Positions 1 through 6,565 of a stretch of DNA of 8,634 nucleotides are shown here, one piece after another. The DNA comes from Bacteroidales bacterium. GTDB taxonomy: Bacteria > Bacteroidota > Bacteroidia > Bacteroidales > UBA4417. The notes under the pieces are model-generated. The model had not been told where the DNA came from. It worked only from the letters and a program-made list of their open reading frames with translations, and ran no database searches. Position numbers and translations under genes: made by a program. Where the stretch lies: positions 1-8,634 of the forward strand of contig JANXXZ010000379.1 of assembly GCA_025350385.1 (NCBI GenBank), given 5' to 3'. Positions within the stretch are counted from its first letter, which is position 1. Each line of letters opens with the position of its first letter.

Positions 1-3000
1 CTGATAGGTTGAAAGAAGCAGCATTGCAAAGCTGCTGATCGCTACCCGCATTGGCATTTGAAGTAGTTGAAAATACGATAACGTTAACATCATCCGTCGA
101 AGGTATGGGGCAGGAACCATTGGCAGTAATAGTGTACCTGAATGTATAGGTTCCGGTAATCAATCCGCTTGCTACTGCCGAAAAGGGAGAATTGGCTGAT
201 AGTGTAGCCACATTTGGAGTGGCCCCAACCTGGCTCCAGGTACCAACACTTCCGTCATTGCCTGTCAGGTTTGCCGAACTGGCAAAACACAGGCTCTGAT
301 CAGCACCTGCATTGGCTGCCGGGGTTACATCAACCGATATATCATCCGAAAGTACCGGGCAAAATACACCACCCGAGCTGCTCCACCTGAAAACATATAC
401 TCCTGATTCCAGTCCGTTAATAGTTGTTGCAGGTAAAGATGCATTTGAAAAGACCGGCACATTAGGGCCGCTTACAATGGACCATAATCCTGTACCGGGG
501 GCAACACTGTTCCCCGCCATGGTTACGCTACTCAGCCCGCACACTGACTGGTCAGGTCCTGCCAGGGGCGATACTGCTGCATTGGCCGAAACGCTTAATT
601 GCAAAGTGTCCGCTTTGCTTGCACAGGCATTATTGCTTATGGTCCACGCAAATGTAAATACACCATTTGTTAATCCGGAAACAGCTGTTGTGGCAGAAGC
701 GGGAAATGCTATAGTTACTCCGCCTGCACCTGATACCTGTATCCATATACCTGTACCGGTAGTCGGAGTATTTCCTGTAAGGGTAGCCGTTGTTCCGCAA
801 ATCTGCTGGTCAGCGCCGGCATTGGCTGCACTGGCCGCTGCCGAGATGGTTACCATAACAGTATCGCGCGATACCGCGCATGCTCCAAAGGTGATTGACC
901 AGATAAAATTGTATGTACCGTCAGTTAATCCTGTAACAGTCGTATTATATAGGGTTGAATTGGTAAAGGTTGCAGCTGGCCCTGATAATTTGGTCCACAA
1001 CCCGGTTCCCGGCGCTGGATTGTTTCCTGCAAGGGTAACAGAAGTTGCTCCGCTAGCCTGGCATTGATCAGCTCCCGCATTTGATTGTACCGGACCCTGT
1101 GTGCCATTGGTTGTAATTACCACCTGGTCAGCAGAAGTATTACAGGCATTGGTGATCGTCCAGGTGAAAGTGTATACTGTACTGGCTGCCAATCCGGTAA
1201 TAACAGCATTTTTATAATTTGCATTAGGTGTAAAAACCACCCCTGCACTGGGACTAACGGACCAGGTGCCTGTTTCATTCAGCGCAGGGCTGTTCCCTGC
1301 CAGATAAACAGGGGTATTTGCACAAACGGATTGATCGGGGCCGGCATTAGCTGCTGTGGGTAAAACTGATGCTACAACTACCTGTGCATCACTCTGAGTG
1401 GTAGGACAGGAAGGCCCCCCGCTGATTTGCCACCTGAATTTATATAACCCGTTTATCATTCCGCTAACTCCGGAAGATGCACTGTTCGGGTTTGCCAGTA
1501 TTGCGGTGTTAGGTCCGGCAATCTGTGACCATGAGCCGGTTCCGTATACCGGGATATTACCAGCCAAAGCGGTTACAAATATATTACAGCCCAGTAATTG
1601 CTGCGTTCCGGCATTTGAGGCAGTAGGAGGTTGGGAAATCACAACAGTTATGTCCTGGAAAATATCGGAACAACCAATGCCGTTTGCCGATTTTCTGAAT
1701 CGGATAACATAATTTCCCGCTATTGTTAATCCGCCGATTGAGGCCGGAGAACCTCCAACAGAGGAGTACCCGGTTGGTACACCCGGAAATCCGGCAGGAG
1801 CACTCACAATGCTGTATTCAGTAGGACCTGTTCCGCTCTGAGTAAAACTTATTGAGGCAGAAGTTGAATTACATAAGGCAAGTAACGGGCTTGGTGTCGT
1901 TATGGTTAAAGCCGGCGGCGTTGCGTAAGTGATACTTGTCCCAGAAATTGACGAGCAACCCGAAACGGAATTTGTAACATTATAGGAAAATGAATAGGAA
2001 CTGCTTCCATTCAGACCGGTAACAGTGGTTGTCGGGCTGTTGGGACTTACAATGGTGGCTGCAGGCCCGGCGGTTTGAGTCCAGGTTACTACTTCATTAT
2101 TATATAAAGGATAATTACCTGTAAGAACAATGGAAGTCCGGCCATCACAATACACCGGGTTGTTGGGCGTCACACCTGCTGTGGTTACACTTCCAACAGG
2201 GGCAGGAACAGTGATCTGCACCTCATCAAATCCTGAAGCACAAGGACCTGAAACCGTCCACCTGAATATATATATACCCTGTATTAGGTTTGTTATGGAA
2301 GAGTTTTGGGACGAGGGACTTGAAATCGTTGGAATATTCGGGCCACTGATAATGGTCCACAACCCTGTTTGTCCTCCGATATTATTACCATCAAAAGATC
2401 CAGCAAAAGTTGCCGATTGCGTGAAAGAGTAACAATTACTGAGCACCTGGTCAGGTCCTGCGCTAACAGGAGTTACTCCGCCACGGTTGGTTATATTCAT
2501 TTCATCAAAGGATGCGCAGCCGTTGCTGCCTGTTACGGTCCAGCGAAGGGTTGTTATCCCGGCCGATGTTGTTGAGGCTGTATATCCGGAAGTAGGTGAT
2601 GATGGGGTCGTTACTGAAATACCTGCATTATTCCCCCCGATTACCGACCATGTTCCGGTTTCACCACCAAGTAAGCTGTTTCCTGCAAGCGTGCCACTTC
2701 CCGGGCAGATCGGACCTTGATCGGGTCCGGCATTAGCTGTTGATACAGCTTTTACAATAATGCTTATATCATCATAAACTAACGAGCCGTCAAGACAGGT
2801 GGATGATAATCTGAACTTGTAAGTATAACCACCAAGTATCCCTGTAACAGTAGTAGTTAATGAAGAAGGAGAGGTAATGATGGATGAAGGGCCGGTGATC
2901 TGTGACCATGTGGTATTTCCGGCACCCTGGAATAACCCGTTTTTCTGACCAACCAGAGTGAGCACATCATTTGCGCAAATGGTCTGGTCTACATTGGCGT

Positions 3001-3001
3001 T
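1..3001 (-). repeat. Tandem array of about 12 diverged PKD/Ig-like domain repeats
   Basis: These are coding repeats inside the large minus-strand gene, with a mean period near 265 bp (88 codons). The opening motif NAGxDQ is clear in most units: ANAGPDQ ending at 2737 and 1351, SNAGADQ at 1084, ANAGADQ at 826 and 316, and ANAGSDQ at 55. Degenerate forms occur at 2464 (SAGPDQ), 1618 (SNAGTQQ) and 565 (LAGPDQ). The unit near 2163 has lost the NAGxDQ opening (it reads NPVYCDG), and the unit between about 1920 and 1620 lacks both NAGxDQ and the W/SGP signature. Copies are clearly diverged at DNA level, so this is an old array and not a recent slippage expansion. Most units keep two cysteines roughly 55-65 residues apart, which would suit an intradomain disulfide after export. 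Confidence 0.85.
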
Positions 3002-3139
3002 TAGGGTACAGTTCTGAGCCGATGCATGCCTGGTATTTAAAAGCAAGGCAACACTCAGCAAGCCAATAAAAAAGGGTAAACTTCTGGTGACTTTACTAAG
3101 GTTGAAATCCAACATTTGGGAGCGTAGATATTTCTTCAT
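1..3139 (-). CDS. Large secreted PKD/Ig-like repeat protein, adhesin-like (3' end outside window)
   Basis: The minus-strand frame stays open from the ATG at 3139 to the left edge, giving 1046 visible codons and no stop. Residues 1-41 form a signal peptide: basic MKKYLRS start, hydrophobic stretch at about 21-34, and cleavage probably after ASA at 41 (next residues QNC). A second ATG at 3115 (residue 9) would give a more usual signal length. The rest is about twelve tandem domains of 81-101 residues, starting near residues 47, 135, 226, 326, 407, 508, 597, 686, 772, 859, 942 and 1029. Typical units open with ANAGPDQ plus a cysteine, then have LAGN, a GTGxW segment, an SGP motif, a VxGL turn, YxFxW, and a second cysteine before a closing strand. 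This resembles K319-like/PKD domains of Bacteroidota surface proteins. By family analogy it is exported and may be cell-surface bound or adhesive. A type IX secretion sorting domain would lie at the unseen C-terminus; that is inference. No function beyond adhesin-like is supported. Confidence 0.9.
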   Translation of the reverse strand, partial: MKKYLRSQMLDFNLSKVTRSLPFFIGLLSVALLLNTRHASAQNCTLNANVDQTICANDVLTLVGQKNGLFQGAGNTTWSQITGPSSIITSPSSLTTTVTGILGGYTYKFRLSSTCLDGSLVYDDISIIVKAVSTANAGPDQGPICPGSGTLAGNSLLGGETGTWSVIGGNNAGISVTTPSSPTSGYTASTTSAGITTLRWTVTGSNGCASFDEMNITNRGGVTPVSAGPDQVLSNCYSFTQSATFAGSFDGNNIGGQTGLWTIISGPNIPTISSPSSQNSSITNLIQGIYIFRWTVSGPCASGFDEVQITVPAPVGSVTTAGVTPNNPVYCDGRTSIVLTGNYPLYNNEVVTWTQTAGPAATIVSPNSPTTTVTGLNGSSSYSFSYNVTNSVSGCSSISGTSITYATPPALTITTPSPLLALCNSTSASISFTQSGTGPTEYSIVSAPAGFPGVPTGYSSVGGSPASIGGLTIAGNYVIRFRKSANGIGCSDIFQDITVVISQPPTASNAGTQQLLGCNIFVTALAGNIPVYGTGSWSQIAGPNTAILANPNSASSGVSGMINGLYKFRWQISGGPSCPTTQSDAQVVVASVLPTAANAGPDQSVCANTPVYLAGNSPALNETGTWSVSPSAGVVFTPNANYKNAVITGLAASTVYTFTWTITNACNTSADQVVITTNGTQGPVQSNAGADQCQASGATSVTLAGNNPAPGTGLWTKLSGPAATFTNSTLYNTTVTGLTDGTYNFIWSITFGACAVSRDTVMVTISAAASAANAGADQQICGTTATLTGNTPTTGTGIWIQVSGAGGVTIAFPASATTAVSGLTNGVFTFAWTISNNACASKADTLQLSVSANAAVSPLAGPDQSVCGLSSVTMAGNSVAPGTGLWSIVSGPNVPVFSNASLPATTINGLESGVYVFRWSSSGGVFCPVLSDDISVDVTPAANAGADQSLCFASSANLTGNDGSVGTWSQVGATPNVATLSANSPFSAVASGLITGTYTFRYTITANGSCPIPSTDDVNVIVFSTTSNANAGSDQQLCNAASFNLS

Positions 3140-3620
3140 GACCGGGTAATTATGGTGTAAGTAGTATGATGATAACAAGGTCGTAATCAGTAAAAGCAGC
3201 TAAGAAAGCCGTACTTTTAACACATAATTTTAAAGGGGTGGGAATGTATCGGACTATTAAAAAGTTGCTTGTAACCGATTCCGAGAAACAGAAATAACAC
3301 GTTTTGTACTTTCCCGGAGTAATGCATAAGAGCAACTTTCATTCTGTAAAGATATTTTTTTTTACGGTTCAGGTCAACTATAGCAGGATTGTCCTGAAAA
3401 ATATTTTATTCAAATCGGACATGAGTGGAAGCTTTGGTATATTCCGGAAAGTTTAGCCATCTGTTTTTTTTCGGATTGCAAACGGAAAGAATATTTCATT
3501 TGTTTAATTACAAACCATCGGCTTTTAATTCACGCTTGTTTTTAGTAAGATTCTGATCGATTTGACTAATCTCATTCATATTTTTTACGGGTATTCTTTC
3601 GCATGTATTTTCATATTTTC

Positions 3621-3660
3621 CAGCCTTTTCCATTGGTTGAATCAGCTACTCAACCGGCTG
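3621..3660. other. Possible bulged hairpin in the intergenic region
   Basis: CAGCC (3621-3625) can pair with GGCTG (3656-3660), and GGTTGA (3635-3640) with TCAACC (3650-3655), around a 9-base loop. The 3' arms are contiguous while the 5' arms are separated by 9 unpaired bases, giving 11 pairs with a one-sided bulge. No T-run follows on either strand, so it does not look like an intrinsic terminator. It could be a structured leader or chance. Confidence 0.3.
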
Positions 3661-3782
3661 ATAATTCTTCCTGACATATTCGGCTCGTCTTTGCTTAAAA
3701 ATATTGGATAAAAATATATATCCCTATCCGGCTTGTCTATAGCTGAAATGATATTTTATTTGTAGAGGAAAACAGATAAAAC

Positions 3783-3822
3783 CTGTAGTTGAATTTGCTT
3801 ACGGACTGTAGTTGAATTTGCT
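3783..3822. repeat. 17-bp direct repeat, two copies at 23-bp spacing
   Basis: CTGTAGTTGAATTTGCT occurs at 3783-3799 and again, identical, at 3806-3822. The contained AGTTGAAT (3787-3794 and 3810-3817) is met by its exact complement ATTCAACT at 3836-3843, so the second copy can also form an 8-bp inverted repeat with an 18-bp gap. A related GAGTTGAAC lies near 3902. This could be an operator-type site for one of the divergent genes or a small slippage product. Confidence 0.55.
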
Positions 3823-3972
3823 ACAACAGTTATGTATTCAACTGATGCCTTATCGAATTATGCGTTGCATGAAATAATTCAACAGCATTGTAAGGATCAA
3901 CGAGTTGAACTATTGATGCTCTATCTGTAACCCCTTTTAAAGTTCAGCGGGTAATCAACCGGCAACATTCGT

Positions 3973-3980
3973 TACTTTTG
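3973..3980 (+). promoter_or_regulatory. Bacteroidota -7 promoter box for tatD (TACTTTTG)
   Basis: TACTTTTG matches the Bacteroidota primary-sigma -7 consensus TAnnTTTG exactly. It ends only 4 bases before the tatD ATG, so the transcript would start at or within a few bases of the start codon and be leaderless or nearly so. No clear TTTG -33 element is seen at the usual distance upstream. Confidence 0.6.
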
Positions 3981-3984
3981 CTGC

Positions 3985-4752
3985 ATGTTTATTGATACTC
4001 ACACTCACCTTTACCTCGAAGAATTTGATCCGGATCGCGAAGCTGCCATTCGGAATGCGATCAGTTCCGGTGTAAGCAGAATGCTGCTTCCGAATATTGA
4101 CAGCGCCTCATGGGAACCGATGCTTCAGGTTTGCCGGCAGTTCCCGTTGCATTGTTTTCCGATGGCCGGATTACATCCGACTTCAGTCATGGCAGCTACT
4201 TTTAAAGAGGAGTTGCTACAGGTAGAAGAGAGGCTAAGCAGGGAGAAATTTATAGCAATTGGTGAAATCGGGATGGATCTTTACTGGGATAAGACTTACC
4301 AGGCCGCTCAGGAGCAGGCATTCCGGTACCAGCTGAAACTGGCAAAAAGGTTGAATCTGCCCGTGGTTATCCACATGAGGAATTCTTTTAATGAGGTATG
4401 GGAAGTTGTGAAATCAGAATCCGGCTCTAGCCTAAAAGGCGTTTTTCATTGTTTTTCCGGTAACCTTCAACAAGCCCAAATGGTGATTGAAGCCGGTTTT
4501 TTTCTGGGAATCGGCGGGGTAATTACTTTTAAGAATTCCGGATTGCAGCAGGTTGTATCAGCCGTAGGCCTGGAACACCTGCTCCTTGAAACCGATGCTC
4601 CCTACCTGGCGCCGGTTCCTTATCGCGGCAAACGCAATGAAAGCGCCTATATCCCGTTGATCGCCTTAAAAATTGCCGAAGTGACCCATACTCCTGTTGA
4701 ACAAGTAGCCGAAATTACCACTGCCAACGCAACCCGTTTGTTCAAATTATAA
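3985..4752 (+). CDS. tatD: TatD family metal-dependent hydrolase (putative DNase)
   Basis: A complete 255-residue protein, the usual TatD length (about 250-265). It belongs to the amidohydrolase-like TIM-barrel family that includes E. coli TatD, YcfH and YjjV; characterised members are metal-dependent deoxyribonucleases, cytoplasmic, linked to DNA repair or turnover. Metal-ligand positions are all present: H6 and H8 in IDTHTH at the very N-terminus, E94 in the GEIGMD motif, H130 in VVIHMR, H155 in FHCFSG and D204 in LETDAPYLAP. The AGLHP motif (H64) is also typical. Because H6 and H8 are needed, no start downstream of 3985 is possible. A promoter box sits immediately before the ATG and no Shine-Dalgarno sequence is seen. 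The next gene begins 173 bp downstream across a repeat-rich gap. Assignment to one TatD subfamily is not possible by eye. Confidence 0.95.
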   Translation: MFIDTHTHLYLEEFDPDREAAIRNAISSGVSRMLLPNIDSASWEPMLQVCRQFPLHCFPMAGLHPTSVMAATFKEELLQVEERLSREKFIAIGEIGMDLYWDKTYQAAQEQAFRYQLKLAKRLNLPVVIHMRNSFNEVWEVVKSESGSSLKGVFHCFSGNLQQAQMVIEAGFFLGIGGVITFKNSGLQQVVSAVGLEHLLLETDAPYLAPVPYRGKRNESAYIPLIALKIAEVTHTPVEQVAEITTANATRLFKL

Positions 4753-4764
4753 TGCAACCTATCT

Positions 4765-4868
4765 CCAGTAGCCTCTCGCCTCTCGCCCATTCGCTTTTCA
4801 CCCATTCGCTCCTCACCCATTCGCTCCGCCCCGTCTCTCCTCGTCTTGCCTCCTGTCCCTCGTCCCCT
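4765..4868. repeat. Pyrimidine-rich degenerate 7-bp/15-bp tandem repeats
   Basis: The array begins 12 bases after the tatD stop codon. CCAGTAG (4765-4771) is followed by CCTCTCG twice (4772-4778 and 4779-4785), then three 15-bp units beginning CCCATTCGCT at 4786, 4801 and 4816, each of which can be read as 8 + 7. More degenerate CT-rich heptad-like sequence continues to about 4868. Purines are scarce on the plus strand, giving a marked strand asymmetry. No hairpin or coding potential is evident. Confidence 0.75.
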
Positions 4869-4891
4869 TAAACAAACAGAATCATCTAATC

Positions 4892-4919
4892 AATCCGAAA
4901 TCCACAATCCGCAATCAAA
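4892..4919. repeat. Four degenerate heptamers AATCCGA/AATCCAC/AATCCGC/AATCAAA
   Basis: Four consecutive 7-base units share the AATC start in strict register at 4892, 4899, 4906 and 4913. The last ends 6 bases before the asparaginase ATG, so these bases occupy the place of the translation initiation region. No TAnnTTTG box is visible in this stretch. Confidence 0.7.
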
Positions 4920-4925
4920 ACCCCG

Positions 4926-5948
4926 ATGCCCTCTTCCCTCCTCATAATATACACCGGTGGCACCATCGGTATGGTAAAAGACCGGGAGACCGGCGCCCTC
5001 CAGCCTTTCCGGTTTGAGAATATCTATAAAATGATGCCGGTTCTTGAGAATTTCGATTACAAAATCGAAGGAATTGCCTTCACACCGCTTATTGATTCCT
5101 CTAATGTATCGCCTTCCTTCTGGGTTAAACTGGCTGAAATCATTGGAAGTAATTATGAGAAATACGATGGATTCGTGATTCTGCATGGTACGGATACCAT
5201 GGCCTATTCTGCCTCCATGCTTAGCTTCCTGCTCGAAAACCTGAATAAGCCTGTCATTTTTACCGGCTCTCAGTTACCAATGGGCGTAGTCCGTACCGAT
5301 GGCCGCGATAACTTCATCAATGCCGTTGAAATAGCCGCAGCCCGCGAGAATGGTACTCCCATTGTGCCTGAAGTAGCCATTTATTTCGAAAACAAGCTGA
5401 TGCGCGGCAACCGTACCAATAAATTCAATGCCGAGAACTTTAACGCTTTTGTATCAGGGAATTTCCCACCACTGGCCGAAGTGGGTGTTCATATCAAATA
5501 CAACAGGAATGCGATCCTGAAACCTAATTTCATGAACCTGAAAGTTCATAAAAAACTTGATACGAATATTGCCATCCTTAAACTTTTCCCCGGCATTACC
5601 GAAAGTGTGGTAAAATCCGTTCTGGGTATTAAAGGATTAAAAGGAGTGATTCTTGAAACTTACGGAGCAGGGAATGCTCCTACGGATGAATGGTTCATTG
5701 CAGCGCTTACAGAAACTATCCGTAAAGATATAGTCATCTACAACGTAACCCAATGCAAGGGTGGGTCAGTCGAAATGGGTAAGTACGAAACCAGCATTAC
5801 CCTTGGCCAGATCGGCCTGGTTGGAGGATTTGACATCACCACCGAATCAGCCACTGCAAAAATGATGTTTTTATTGGGAGAGGGATACCGGGGTGATGAA
5901 CTGAAAGAATTGCTCCAAACTCCCCTGCGGGGTGAACTGACGGCGTAG
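4926..5948 (+). CDS. ansA: Type I L-asparaginase (cytoplasmic)
   Basis: A complete protein of 340 residues, close to the 338 of E. coli AnsA. It hydrolyses L-asparagine to L-aspartate and ammonia. The N-terminal catalytic motif YTGGTIGM spans residues 9-16, with T13 as the expected nucleophile. The substrate-binding IDSSN is at 56-60. The second catalytic motif LHGTDTM spans 86-92 and supplies T89 and D90. FTGSQLPMG (112-120) and RTDGRDN (123-129) are family signatures, and K166 in GNRTNK corresponds to the catalytic lysine of AnsA. There is no signal peptide, so it is the cytoplasmic type and not the periplasmic AnsB type. In-frame codons upstream reach a stop (4887-4889) without another standard start, so the ATG at 4926 is favoured. 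No Shine-Dalgarno and no promoter box is seen in the 173-bp repeat-filled gap after tatD, so read-through from tatD is the simplest idea (inference). Whether it also serves another amide substrate cannot be told. Confidence 0.96.
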   Translation: MPSSLLIIYTGGTIGMVKDRETGALQPFRFENIYKMMPVLENFDYKIEGIAFTPLIDSSNVSPSFWVKLAEIIGSNYEKYDGFVILHGTDTMAYSASMLSFLLENLNKPVIFTGSQLPMGVVRTDGRDNFINAVEIAAARENGTPIVPEVAIYFENKLMRGNRTNKFNAENFNAFVSGNFPPLAEVGVHIKYNRNAILKPNFMNLKVHKKLDTNIAILKLFPGITESVVKSVLGIKGLKGVILETYGAGNAPTDEWFIAALTETIRKDIVIYNVTQCKGGSVEMGKYETSITLGQIGLVGGFDITTESATAKMMFLLGEGYRGDELKELLQTPLRGELTA

Positions 5949-5996
5949 GTACTGACCAGCAATTAAGTTTTTTGATGGTTTTTATTACACTTTATT

Positions 5997-6057
5997 ATCT
6001 ACAATCTACAAGGGAATAGTGACTAGCCACTAGCCACGAGGGATTAGTCGCTGGGCG
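5997..6057. repeat. Mixed heptamer tandem array
   Basis: ATCTACA occurs twice (5997-6003, 6004-6010). After a 5-base interruption come heptads in unbroken 7-base register from 6016: ATAGTGA, CTAGCCA (6023), CTAGCCA (6030), CGAGGGA, TTAGTCG (6044) and CTGGGCG (6051-6057). Several are one or two substitutions from the CTAGTCG heptamer seen further downstream, suggesting decay from a common unit. Confidence 0.7.
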
Positions 6058-6100
6058 CTTTTCGGTAATCACTAGTTCTGGATTTCTGTTAAAAGTAAAA

Positions 6101-6478
6101 ATGCAAAATGCAAAATGCAAAGGTCAAAGTGGCCGTGATCCAGGCGATTTTCCATCAATACCAGCAGCGATTCAGCTTTGACATGTCCCTTGTCGCTAGT
6201 CGCTAGTCCCTTTTTCCGGAATTAAGTCAAAATGCAAAATGCAAAGGTCAAAGTGGCCGTGATCCAGGCGATTTTCCATCAATACCAGCATCGATTCAGC
6301 TTTGACATGACCCTAGTCGCCAGTAGCTAGTCGCTAGTCCCTTTTTCCGGAATTAAGTCAAAATGCAAAATGCAAAGGTCAAAGTGGCCGTGATTCAGGC
6401 GATTTTCCATCAATACCAGCATCGATTCAGCTTTGACAAGTCCCTAGTCGCTAGTCTCCAGTCACTAGTCGCTCACAA
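6101..6478. repeat. Three tandem composite repeat units (heptamers + 62-bp core + heptamers + linker)
   Basis: Each unit consists of ATGCAAA heptamers (three at 6101-6121, two at 6232-6245, two at 6363-6376), then a 62-bp core (6122-6183, 6246-6307, 6377-6438), then CTAGTCG-like heptamers (three from 6189, four from 6313, four or five from 6444), then a 23-bp linker containing the palindrome TTCCGGAA (6209-6231 and 6340-6362; absent after the third unit). Core copies 1 and 2 differ at one base (6167 G versus 6291 T), and copies 2 and 3 at one base (6264 C versus 6395 T). Core spacings are 124 and 131 bp; the 7-bp difference is one extra CTAG-type heptamer. The core begins GGTCAAAG and ends CTTTGACA, a 7-bp inverted repeat at its edges. 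High identity points to recent tandem duplication. Confidence 0.9.
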
Positions 6479-6539
6479 CAAGCATGGATACAATCAAACC
6501 CATCATTAATGGCGAAAGAACTATAAACAAAATATTGCT

Positions 6540-6547
6540 TACTTTTG
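6540..6547 (+). promoter_or_regulatory. Bacteroidota -7 promoter box for the polyprenyl synthase gene (TACTTTTG)
   Basis: An exact TAnnTTTG match identical to the box before tatD. Transcription would start around 6551-6555, leaving an A-rich leader of roughly 12-15 bases before the ATG at 6566. No obvious TTTG -33 element lies at the expected distance. The box ends in TTG, which is also the in-frame upstream candidate start codon at 6545; a promoter here argues against that start. Confidence 0.6.
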
Positions 6548-6565
6548 AAAGGTAAAAAAGCACGG

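Larger units (their letters stand above)
3140..3984. other. AT-rich intergenic region between divergent genes
   Basis: No coding region is convincing in these 845 bases. The only open frame of any size (minus, 3150-3335) has no recognisable motif and sits directly upstream of the adhesin start. The region must hold the promoters of both divergent genes. The tatD-side promoter box is visible at 3973-3980; no TAnnTTTG box was found on the minus strand near 3140. It also contains T-runs (around 3354-3363 and 3463-3470), a possible two-part hairpin (3621-3660), and a cluster of direct and inverted AGTTGAAT-type repeats (3783-3843). Confidence 0.7.
5949..6539. other. Repeat-filled intergenic region between ansA and the polyprenyl synthase
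   Basis: About 590 bases with no convincing gene, most of it tandem repeats described separately: a mixed heptamer array (5997-6057) and three composite units (6101-6478). The first 48 bases after the ansA stop contain T-runs but no clear hairpin, so a terminator is not supported. The sequence from about 6058 to 6100 partly resembles the linker between composite units (it has CTAGT, then AAAAGTAAAA before the ATGCAAA run) and may be a decayed linker. Confidence 0.75.

Noticed and set aside
312..1067. Plus-strand 251-codon open frame and several shorter ones across 1085-2720
   Set aside because: They lie antisense to the repeat-protein gene, which is open for 1046 codons with a signal peptide and regular domains. 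Their repetitive composition is the mirror of those repeats.
3150..3335. Minus-strand 61-codon open frame upstream of the adhesin gene
   Set aside because: It has no motif or initiation signal and ends where the adhesin leader begins; the AT-rich surroundings make chance frames likely.
6101..6478. CRISPR array
   Set aside because: The conserved 62-bp core is too long, there are only three copies, and the intervening segments are themselves repeats and not unique spacers. No cas gene is present.
6101..6478. Insertion sequence or integron cassette array
   Set aside because: There is no transposase or integrase, no cassette genes, and the 7-bp inverted ends of the core are too short and unsupported by target duplications.
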